From NCBI GenBank assembly GCA_033296875.1, contig MU860047.1, forward strand, positions 62,001-126,000: a stretch of DNA of 64,000 nucleotides. Direction: 5' to 3'. This document shows, piece by piece, positions 1-9,919 of the stretch. Each line of letters begins with the position of its first letter. Position 1 is the stretch's first letter. Source of the stretch: Achaetomium macrosporum. Taxonomy: Eukaryota; Ascomycota; Sordariomycetes; Sordariales; Chaetomiaceae. The position numbers and the translations under genes were made by a program. The notes beneath the pieces were generated by a model. The model saw nothing but the letters and a program-made list of their open reading frames with translations. It ran no database searches and was not told the DNA's origin.

Positions 1-2040
1 CAAGTTCGAGTTTGAGAATGAGCGGTCGATCAACAAGGACTTTGCAAGATTTGTGGATGAAGTCGAGCGGCGGAGAGAGTCAAGGAAGCTGGAGTTGAAT
101 GGCTATCTGACCAAGCCGACGACGCGATTGGCCAGGTACCCCTTGCTCCTCGAAAACGTGCTCAAGTACACGGAAGATGACAACCCGGACAAGCAAGACA
201 TCCCGAAGGTCTTGACTATGATCAGGGATCTCCTGAGCCGGGTCAATGCAGAGTCCGGCAAGGCCGAGAACCGGTTCAACCTGCGGCGTCTCCATGAGCA
301 GCTCAGGTTCCGGCCCAATGAGAAGGTCGATCTGAAGCTCACCGATGAGGGCCGCGAACTAGTCTTCAAGTGCCAGTTCAAGAAGTCCCCAACAGAAAAC
401 CCTGATATCACTGCCTTCTTGTTTGACCACGCAGTGCTCCTTGTGCGCATCAAGCAGGTGGGCAAGACAGAGGAGGTCAAGGCTTATCGGAGGGTGAGAA
501 GGCTAGATCCCCGGGTATTTGTGACGTGAAGCTAATTTGGGTAGCCCATTCCGCTGGAACTGCTCTCCATCAAAGAAATGGAGGAAGTGATACCCCAGGC
601 CGGTGCTGTGAAGCGCTCCTCCTCGAGCATACTCCCCGCGCTGCGCAATACTGGGAACGAAACGAAGAAGGGCGAAGGCTGGCCGATCACATTCCGGCAT
701 CTCGGAAAGAGCGGCTACGAGCTGACTCTGTATGCGTCGAACCAATCGGGCAGGCAGAAGTGGCTCGAGTTGATCGACTCGGCCCAGCAGCGCCTCAGGG
801 CTCGCGCCGACTTCCTCAATACGACCGTCATCTCGTCGGGCTTCTTCACCGGCACGAACAAGGTCAACTGCGTGGCGCCGTTTGGTAAGTCTGGCCGAGA
901 CCAGCAGTTCCAAAACAAAGCACCAACTAACCTTGTCTCAGACGGCGGTCGCAAGCTCATCTACGGGACGGACAACGGCATCTACATGTCGGATCGTAGG
1001 TCCAAGGATAACGCAACGCCCAAGCGGGTCATTGACGTGCCGAGCGTGACACAAGTCGACGTCCTCGAAGAGTATCAACTGCTTCTTGTGCTCTCCAACA
1101 GATCGCTGCTGTCCTACCAGCTTGGCGCCCTGGACCCCAACGAACCCATCTCGTCCAAGCGGGCCAAGAAGATCCAGAGTCACTGCAACTTCTTCAAGAC
1201 AGGAATCTGTCTGGGCCGCCACTTGGTGTGCTGCGTCAAGAGCTCGGCCTTATCGACAACCATCAAGGTCTACGAGCCCAACGATGCCATGTCCCGCACC
1301 AAGAAGCAGAAGGGTCTCAGCAAGATGTTCAACGCCGGGCAGGACGAGCTCAAGCCCTTCAAGGAGTTCTACATCCCAACCGAGTCCACCTCGGTGCACT
1401 TCCTCAAGTCCAAGCTCTGCGTCGCCTGCGCCCGCGGCTTCGAGGTCGTCTCGCTCGAGACCCTCGAGACGCAGTCCCTCCTCGACCAGGCCGACACATC
1501 CCTCGACTTTGTCGCGCGCAAGGAAGGCGTCAAGCCCATCCACATCGAGCGGCTCAACGGCGAGTTCCTGCTCAACTACTCCGAATTCTCCTTCTTTGTT
1601 AACCGCAACGGCTGGCGGGCGAGGCCCGAGTGGCGGCTCGACTGGGAGGGCACGCCGCAGGCCTTTGCGTTGTCGTATCCGTGGATCCTGGCGTTCGAGC
1701 CCAACTTCATCGAGCTCAGGCATATTGAGAATTTGGCTGTACACATTGTTCCGCATCGCAACATTCGCATGTTGCATAGTAGTACGCACGAGGTGAGTCT
1801 TAATTCTTCCTTTGTTCCGGGCCTTTCGGGTAAAGTTGGAGAGGTAGTGTCTCGTGCTAACAATACCGCACTGAACAGATACTGTTTGCATATGAGGACG
1901 AGCGCGGCGAGGATGTTATTGAGGCGCTCGACTTCTGGAAGAGTCAGAGAAAATCAGAGTTGTATCCCAGTGGTGTCACCCCGGGTTCGCCGCCGGGTAG
2001 CTCCGCAGGTGGATCGTCGCGCCTGGGTATCGGTCAATAG
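1..2040 (+). CDS. ROM2: Rom2-type Rho1 guanine nucleotide exchange factor, 3' part (DH-PH-CNH)
   Basis: The gene is cut at the window's left edge and its frame is open from base 2. Exons are 1-493, 545-884, 942-1792 and 1879-2040; the introns are GT..AG of 51, 57 and 86 nt, each with a CTAAT or CTAAC branch-like motif. About 614 residues are visible. The first 70 hold the end of a DH (RhoGEF) domain, including KPTTRLARYPLLLE. A PH-like segment follows to about residue 250, then a citron-homology (CNH) domain (LIYGTDNGIYMS, VDVLEEYQLLLVLSNRSLL) to near residue 570. This order is typical of fungal Rom1/Rom2, which load GTP on Rho1 in the cell-wall-integrity pathway at the plasma membrane. The N-terminal half, usually with a DEP domain, lies outside. 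Naming Rom2 rather than Rom1 is an inference; family membership is secure. Confidence 0.9.
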
Positions 2041-3853
2041 ATAACCCTGGCGGGCAGGGACACTTTCTGGTTGTCCCACCTCAGAGTTGAGACTACCGGA
2101 CAGCCCTCTTGCATGTGGCACACCAATTGACCGCGGGGTCTATCGGTCTCGGTGATCAGCTCCACCTCTGGTTGGATTCAGTCACACCGTGGGGTGTTCG
2201 TCAAAGGGGGCAAATGGTGTGTTTGCCTGTGGGCCTCGGCTCTCAGGTGCCGGGCTCGCGATCGGTGTTCCTCACCTGGCGTATGGGGCTGGGGATCAAT
2301 CCATAAGCGTCTGGACGGGGTCATCAAACACGGGCCGGATGGATCGAGCGGGCTTCGGCTCGCAAGGGAGCGGATGAAGGAGGGTTGGACCTAATCCGGG
2401 TTCTGCTGCTTAGGTTGGGAATTTCGGCGGTTGGGCGGCGGTTGGAAGTTAGCTCATACTGTACTCAGCATTCTTCATCATCACACATGCAGCCGGGAGG
2501 TTGTCAGGTGGAAAGGGAAGCGTCTTTATAACCTTGCACAGTCTATTTTTACCGTGTTGTTCTTTTGGGTCGCTTTGGCTTTATCATATCTTCAGGTACC
2601 GCTTTGTCTAGTCTTTGCTCAGAGCGGAAGGGGCGGCAGAGAGAAGGCGCATCCCCATGTATATTACGTCTTGTCTTGTAGCCGGTTCGCTCTCAAGCGG
2701 ACTTATCCAACCTGATTCCCTACGAGGAGTGGTGAAGACAGCATGGGCAGTGACTGGTACGGTAGTTGAGTGGAATGGAAGCGGAGCTTCGAAGTTGATC
2801 TATGTAATTAGAGCTTGTACATACATATAGGATTATCATATCTCTCTGAATTTACTCCTCTTTAAGGCTACATATATCAAGCTAGACCCCACGCAGCTGT
2901 GCCCAACAGTGAGCCACGCACATAGCAAGAGCCGCCTTCCACTACTCCGACCGACTACTCCTTACGTTGAACTGTCATAAGGCCAAGTAATACTATGGAA
3001 CCACCTTGAAAGGCTACACGAGAATCGATGTAACCAACCTCTTTCCGCACCATCGCCAAACTGTGGACCAGCCTCCATGGCAATGAAGCATCGAATGAAT
3101 GGGAAGAGCCGCAGTGCGATGAACTCAGTCCGCAGAAGACAGTTCCGTGCTTGTTTGTTGCTGGAAGCTGCATGGGAACTTTAGCAGGATTATCTGCAAA
3201 GTAACGTGTTACCGGGTTCATGAAGCATGCTTTTTGCTTGTCTCCCTTTTCCTGCTTACCCTTCCTTCTTTATTTTCTTCTTCTTTCTTTTCCTCTTCTT
3301 TCTTTTCCTCTTCTTTCTTTTCCTCTTCTTTCTTTTCCTCTCTCCGGCCCTCCCCCCCTCCCCCCCCCATTTTTTTTTTCTTTTTCTTTCCCCCCCTTTT
3401 TTCCACTCTTTTTCCCGTCCTCTTCCATTTCCCCTTCGGCGTCGTCCCAGGATCCGGTGGAACGCCGTGGGTGCCACTGACGGTAGCCAAGACACCGGCT
3501 TCGAACACTCTGCCGAAGCTAAGCTCCATTTGGCAATGGGGTGTTGTCCCTTGCGAAGTGAGACTTGTATCTTGGCTGTTTTATCAGCAGTGCTGGGAAG
3601 CGTGATACGTAACGGTGGCTATAAGAGATGGAAGAGGAATCAATATCCCTATGGTACCGACTTAGAACGCCCATATATTGACCAGTCCTTGACGAAAGCT
3701 AGACCTAAGGAAAAAGCGAGATCACCTCCCAGAATAAAGCCGCTTGAGCCCACTTGGGCTCAGGTACCCAATTTGAACCACAATATGCAGCATCATAACC
3801 ACCCGACTGAACGAGAACAGCCCAAAACCAAAGCCCAATTATGAACTTCCGAC
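2041..3853. other. Intergenic, convergent gene ends
   Basis: This 1.8 kb separates two genes that end towards each other. I see no supportable gene. The open frames at 3147-3844 come from a homopyrimidine tract and have no recognisable protein features. Confidence 0.6.
3260..3422. repeat. Homopyrimidine tract with 15-nt tandem unit
   Basis: The + strand is almost purely C/T. A 15-nt unit, CCTCTTCTTTCTTTT, repeats about four times between 3280 and 3342. Runs of C (3351-3368) and T (3370-3379) follow. This is simple-sequence DNA downstream of two converging genes. Confidence 0.85.
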
Positions 3854-4682
3854 TCAGAAGATGGAGTTGACGATGTTACTACCGATCGTCGCACCCGCCC
3901 CGAAGATAGCCGCATTCCCCAGCTTCTTACCGAACTTCTTGCCATGCTCCCCAAGCTTACTGTTACCCCCCTCATGCTGCTGCTGCTCCTGCCCTTGCCA
4001 CTGACCAACCTGCCCCGCCGGCGGAGGAGCAGGGTATCCGCTGACCGGCACCGGCGCAACTGGATAATATGGCTGCGCGGGTGCAGGCTGTTGCTGCTGC
4101 TTCTCGTCCCCAGTGTGGTCGACGACGACGTAGCTGCGCGGGAAGATGCCCTCCTCGCCCGTCCGCAGGTTGCGCCCCATCCACCAGTCGGCGTTCATGT
4201 ACTCGTGTACGGCGATGCGATCCTCGCGCTCGAAGGAGCAATCCCGCGCGTCCGAGGCCTTGTACGCATACAGCGCGCGGGCGTGGACCAGTACCGGTTT
4301 GTCTGGGACCGCTGCCGGAGGGGGGTTCCGGGCGGGCAGGGACGGCGGGGAGGCGGTTGATTGTGCGTAGGACGGGGGCGCCGGGGCAGGCGCGGGGGAT
4401 GGGGATGGGTTGTTCGTTATCGAGGCGGGCGTTGCGGGCGCGGGTGTGGGATTGGTACGGCGGGCTGCTGCTGCGCCGGACAGAGGCGTTTCAGCGGGAA
4501 GCATGGCGCTGATGGAGTCAAAGGCAGAGTCGGTGATGATGCCTTTCTCGAGGAGGGATTCAAGTTCCTGTTCAGGTTTAGTATCGATACTCTAAAGACG
4601 AGGATGGATGATGGCTCACATTCTTGATCAGTCGGAGAGACCGGTTGGTCTCGATGACCCGCTGGCGGTCTTCGGACACCAT
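3854..4682 (-). CDS. PIN3: Lsb1/Pin3-like SH3-domain protein
   Basis: The splice model is complement(3854-4567, 4620-4682), with one 52-nt intron, giving 258 residues. The ATG is at 4682. The N-terminus (NRSLRLIKNELESLLEKGII) matches the short helical region of yeast Lsb1 and Pin3/Lsb2. A Pro/Ala-rich linker follows, then one SH3 domain at about residues 118-170 (ALYAYKASD, WWMGRN, GIFPRSYV). A Pro/Gln-rich stretch leads to the family's conserved C-terminus, GKKLGNAAIFGAGATIGSNI. In yeast these proteins bind the WASP homologue Las17, act at cortical actin patches and influence prion formation. That role is carried over from the family, not shown here. Confidence 0.88.
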
Positions 4683-6018
4683 GGTGGGGTAGCTCTAGCT
4701 AAGCTGCTGAATAGATCTCGTGAGGTTGGAGAGCAGGTACCGGTAGACGAGAGGTGATAATGACAAGGACGAAGGAGATGATTGTAACCAGTTCAAAGCG
4801 CTGTTTGACATGAAAGGAATGGCAATTGCCTTTGAATGCTTACTGTTGCAGCTGACAGACGTCGCACTTCCCGGGACTGCAGCGAACTGGAGTGGAGAAC
4901 GGCCAAACGCCAACGAAACGCACCGAGGATGAGTGGGTCATCGCCCGCTTTAACGTTAGCACCGACCCACCGAGCGCCCGCAGTGGGCCTAAATGTACCG
5001 TGGATCTGATCGTGGGTTGCCTCTTTCCTGACGTGTCCTTATATACTGGATCCGATAATTTTACAACTTTTCAACTGGATACATCGGGTTGTAACGGGGC
5101 ATACATCCCCGCGCGCTCATATCTGACGGTGCTGTCTGCACTGACGGAAAGAACGCGTGTATTGCCGGGTACAGTATCTGACTGACACTGAGATGCCTGT
5201 ACTGACAGAGAGCATGTCCATACTTACTGTGGTACGAAAAGGGTCTGTAGTGATGGATTGAGTATCTGTACTGGCGGAAAGAACATGTTTACTAACGCAG
5301 AAAATTGTGTACTGACGTAGAGAGAGCCTGTACTGACGGAATGAATGAATGTTCAGGATAGTGACAGGACAACAATCTGTACTGACTGAAACAATGTCAG
5401 TTATGACTGTGCCATCACTACCTACAGGTAGGTACATACCAACAACTCGTTGCGGAGTGATCAAAGCTGCCTTTTCCGGTTGAGCTATCGATATGGATTT
5501 CATGGGCCTTGGGTTACCTTCACAGGTATGGGTACCAAAAAAATAAGATAATCTATGGTTGCCAGAAATGCAAGCACGAGTGGAAGTGATGGGTTAGAGA
5601 TCTAATGGATGGTACTAGCCATAAGTATAAGCGATGAGTGGTTTCAGCATGAAAAATGACATGCAACCCCTTCCCTCACGAATCCGTCCCTATTCCTATC
5701 TCAACATCAAGAAGGCTTGAGACTGTCCAACAACCGGTGCGGCGATCCATTGTAAGCATAAAAGGAAGTAGTACAACCCTCAGGCTACAAGATATTGGCC
5801 TGAGTGTACAAAACATAAACATAAACTCCATTACCCGCCCTATCGTCCCGACCTGTATTGACCATCCCTCAACCCATGCCATGATACGAAACCCCTAGAA
5901 ATATACATGATGAAATCAGATAAAAGAATCTGGTAGAACGTATCCCAAAAAGCAGGAAGAGAGGGGGAAAAAACCATAACTAAATACTGAGCAACTCTCG
6001 CCACCTCGCCAGCCAGCG
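4683..6018. other. Intergenic, between an upstream region and a gene 3' end
   Basis: This holds the promoter side of the SH3 gene and the 3' side of the RBR ligase gene. No gene is supported. The only structure seen is the decayed repeat at 5130-5400. Confidence 0.6.
5130..5400. repeat. Decayed minisatellite, unit like CTGTACTGACGGAAAGAACATGT
   Basis: Six diverged copies of CTGTACTGACnGAAnGAACATGT start near 5132, 5195, 5264, 5305, 5327 and 5375. Spacings of about 62, 69, 42, 21 and 48 nt roughly fit multiples of 21. The short open frames that cross it simply translate the repeat. Confidence 0.6.
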
Positions 6019-8289
6019 TCATGTACTCGTCTCGCCAACAACAGCCGTGTCAGGTGTCTCGGGCCATTTCGGCAACGGCATCGTCGCAAACCTCTTCCCG
6101 TGCTTCTTCTCCAACTCGGCTCTCAATATCTCCACCGCCAACTCCCACCTCCTCTGCAACCGAGCCCTGCGCTCCGAAAACGTCTGCTGCAGCACCTCCT
6201 CCTCGTTCGCAAACTCGACAGCAAGGTCCTCAAACTCCTCGGCCCGCCGATCCATCAGCGTCTGGATCTCCTTCTCGTGCCGCTCCAGCAGTTCCTCCAT
6301 GCTCTTGTCCTGTTTCTCCCGCAGGCCGTTGATCCGAGATTGGTGTCTCCGTTCCATGTTGTCGCGGGCACGGTACTGCTGGCGCAGCTGTTCCCAGTCA
6401 CGATCGGTTACTACCCGCCTCAGGGGCATCTCGCCATTGCTCCTATCCCCGTTGCCCGCTGTGGGGACAGTCCCGTTGCAGTAGTCTTCCATGTACTTCA
6501 GCTTGATTTTCACCGACTTCTCCTTTTCCTTCAGCCGAGCTTGTAGCTCGATCTCGGCCAGGACCTGGCGGTCTTCGAGATGCTGTTCCGTCTTGGCGTG
6601 GCGTTCGCGCATCTTGTCTGCAAGGTCGGAGAACTTCTCGACCAGCGCGAGCTTCTTGTTGGACTGCCGGATCCGCATGGCCTCGCCCACTTCGCGCTCA
6701 AACTTCCTGAACCGAGCCATTTCGGCCTCGAGCTGCTCCCTCAGCGCCCCAAGCTCGACGCTGTCCCGTGTTCGCTTCTCTGCCTCCTGCCGGGCAATCT
6801 CTTCCGCTTTGGCTGCTTGTTCCCGAGCAGCCTTCTCGGCCTCGAGTTCCGCCAGCCGTGCCTCCTCCTCGGCGCGTCGCCGTTCGAGTTCTTCCTCCCC
6901 GTTGCAGAAATTGGGGCATCCGACAGCAGGATCCCAGACGGCGCCGCAGATGTAGCAGAACTGTGCCTTGCACCGGCAGGTGATATGGGTGCAGCCCTGC
7001 ACCAGCTCGACCAGCATCCGGCACTTGTAGCAGCGCCGCCAGCCGGACTTCTCGCCCATCTTGAGCACGGTCTCGGATTCATGGTCTTCCGGGCAGTCCT
7101 GACCCAGCTCGTGGGCGGCCTGCTTGCACATGGAGCATACCCGTGTCTTGCAGTTTGTGCAGATCACTTCGAACGGGTGCTTGGGGTCCGCCTTGCTCGG
7201 CGGCGGGATGAACTCGCCGCAGGATGCATTTGGGCAGAAAACCCTCGCTTCCCAGGGGGTGCTGTACTGTACCACAGCCTTGAGAAACTGCTGCTGCTTC
7301 TCTCGCGGAAGAACCATTTTGATGATTGAGCTTGGAATTGGCTGAGTGCAGCACCTGGGCGGCATCTTGCATTCTTCCGACAGCGACTGGGAGATCATGA
7401 TGGACATACATTCGCGACAATAATTGTGACCGCACGGCAGGGTGGGCAGAGCATCGTTCTCGGTGACGAAGTCTTCGCGACAGCATATGCAGGGCCTTCA
7501 GGAAGTCAACCTTTGCTCTCAAAGATTTGCTGACATTGCAGCCACTTACATGGGGTTGTTTGGGCTTGGTCTCCTCTTTCGCAGCCTCTTTGCAAGGCCC
7601 CGGGTAAAACTCTTAACCCTTATCCTTGAGCCTGGCTTCGTCATGGAGCCGGCTGACCATCGGGCCTTTTCGCGGTTGGGCTTGAGGAATTTGGGCTGAT
7701 CGAGAGCAGGATCAATCTGTCTCATATACTTGTCGTATTGGGAGAAGCTGAGGCTCCTGGACTTCCTCTTGTCTGGGGTCTCGCTCGGTGTCGTGAGGAA
7801 CGCTGTTACATTATCTGATGTCTGCCATGCACGGCCCATATCTGTCGTCTTGTCCAAGCCCATAGATACCGTGCGAGTACGCCGCAGGTCCAGAGTATCA
7901 CCCGAATCGCTAGTAGGGCTCCTCGGTTCGTGGGTGCTGTTCCGCCGTGATACTGGCAGCTCGATCCCGAGGGCCGCTGCCTTTGCCATCAATTCCTGGT
8001 CAATATCTCCCTCGGTCGCGCCATCTGACCGGTTGAGAACCTGGCTAACATAGTCGGCGTCGGCAAGCTCCAGAGGCCCGCTATGGCCGTGGAGCGGAGC
8101 GGGCAGAAGCAACAAGCGTCGAGGCATGGGGCTCACGACGACGGATGCAGGTCGATCGACGGTTTGGCCGAAGCGACGGGGAGCGACTCCGAGGCCGTCA
8201 AGCGCGTATGCCTCGTAAAAGGCGAATACATGACCCGGGATCAAAGTCGATGGTGTTGGGACGCGGATGCCCTCATATGACCGTGGCAT
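6019..8289 (-). CDS. RBR-type (RING-IBR-RING) E3 ubiquitin ligase
   Basis: The splice model is complement(6019-7495, 7550-8289), with one 54-nt intron (donor GTAAGT), giving 738 residues. The frame runs open further upstream, but only from a GTG; the first in-frame ATG is at 8289 (MPRSYEGIRVPTP). Residues 1-245 are a Ser/Arg-rich region with no domain I recognise. RING1 starts at about 249 (CICCREDF, LPCGHNYCREC). The IBR follows (FCPNASCGEF, CTNCKTRVCSMC). RING2 is CYKCRMLVELVQGCTHITC; the likely catalytic cysteine is the last C, near residue 420. RBR ligases pass ubiquitin through a thioester on that residue. Residues 445-700 are Glu/Arg/Ala-rich and very likely a coiled coil. Substrate is unknown. 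Confidence 0.87.
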
Positions 8290-9919
8290 GCGGTCAAATG
8301 CGATGACGAGAGTGGAGGGTATTGTGGGACGTGGGGCGTGGGGTGAGTGTCCGGTTGCGTTAAACTGGGCAAGGGCCCCTTGATTGGGGCTTCTTGGCTG
8401 ATCGCGCCAAGGCGGTAACTGCCCTGCCCTGCGATCCACAGGTGACACGACATGCACGAGTGCTGAGAGGACAGGGAGGATAATCGGAGGAAAATCCTAA
8501 GACTTCTGAGATGGTCGTCTGACTGGGCCGAGACGGAGCCAAGGTAAGCACTGTAAGGTAGGCACGAGACGGGATGTGCTTGTGTAACTTCGATGTGCTG
8601 CCGGTCGGCAAAGCGCAGGTGGGTATGGGTGCTGTGATACCAGACAGGAGTGCTTGTAACCGTGCTGTATGGCAGCTGAGTGTCTCGCGCCCGTGCAGTC
8701 CTGTACCTTAGTCCAGGTGATCTAGGTGGCTCGGCAGTTTGCGGATTCAACATACTCGTACGAGCAGTCGTACGAGTACCCAGGCTAAAACACACGGCCT
8801 GACCGTGAGGAAAAGCTCGTCGAGCGGAAAAGCACCGCGATGATGAGGACTGCCGAGGGGAGCTTGGAGCTGTTTGTTTGGCTTTGCGCAGACAAGCACA
8901 CGAGTCGAGTTTGCTGCCCTGTGGGGCCTGCTGTAGCGCCTCTTGCCTGCAGCTTTGCTGTGCGGAGGCGATTTGCATCGGGTTTCAGAAACAGGATCTG
9001 TGGCGGCAAGGGTGCAGCGACGGGTGCCCCGTCCGAGATCCGGAACGATCTCGAGCGATCCGCAGGGTGACATCCGATCTGCCTGAGCCCGGCAATGACG
9101 GCTTATTGCACTCACCTAGGCCTCTACGCAGTAGAACAAATTGACCATGGCTGAACGAAATCGAGCCGCACAATTTGATATTTTTCTTGGGTACTTTCTT
9201 TGGCTCCGAGTTGAAGGCTCGCGGATCGCCCAGGTGCCCGGTTGGGCCCGAGTCCCGTCACAGGCGTACCTATGTAGCAGTGTTGGCTGCTGTTGGACGA
9301 ACCCTGCTTGGTTTCTCAAGATTGGAAGCGATTGCAGTCACCCCTCCACAGACAGCTAGAGAGGTCACGGTAAGAGAGGTAAGACTGTGTTGCGGCACAT
9401 GCACAGGTACGGTACGGTAACTCAAGGCGACTTGTCTGAGACCCTGAGACCGGACCATCTTTGACACCTCAACAGCTGCCCCATCAGCTTAACTGCTAGG
9501 ATTCGGAGACAGAAGCACTGTGGCAAGTGGCTGGCTCTCACCTTAGTTAGCCCTTGCATTTCGTCACAAGTACCTAGACAGCTTCGCCCGTCTCCTAGGA
9601 TCTGCCTGCTTCCTGACTCGCCTTCATGCAAGCTTGCCCTCAACCGCTAGCTTCGCTCCGATCTTGCGCACAGTAAGGGAGCAGGCCCGACGGAACGCCC
9701 CCGTCTGTGCGCCAGGTTCTGGGGTTCAGAGAGACCCCCCGCGTTGAAAGAGATCGGCAACAATTGCTCCCTTGTTGCTGATCGTTTGCCCCCATCGTGT
9801 CTCGGTGGCTTCCTCGGTGGCTTCCATTTCCCGCCCGGGCAATACTAACCTCCAAGACCGTTATCTACGCTCCGAAAAGAAGCAACAACGCGCAATCAAT
9901 CCACCAGAATCCGCGCCTA
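8290..9919. other. Intergenic (RBR upstream region / POP1 downstream region)
   Basis: About 1.6 kb with no supportable gene; open frames are short and featureless. It contains a perfect 11-bp inverted repeat at 8753-8778. Confidence 0.6.
8753..8778. repeat. Perfect 11-bp inverted repeat (hairpin)
   Basis: The arms TACTCGTACGA (8753-8763) and TCGTACGAGTA (8768-8778) are exact reverse complements around GCAG. It lies about 465 bp upstream of the RBR ligase ATG. Each arm contains CGTACG, itself a palindrome. Confidence 0.8.

Noticed and set aside
3227..3844. 205-codon frame rich in Phe and Leu
   Set aside because: It is produced by the homopyrimidine repeat and would make an implausible FLFFFLF string; it has no domain.
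8290..8457. 56-residue N-terminal extension of the RBR ligase
   Set aside because: The extension opens only from GTG. The first in-frame ATG is 8289, so the extension was left out.
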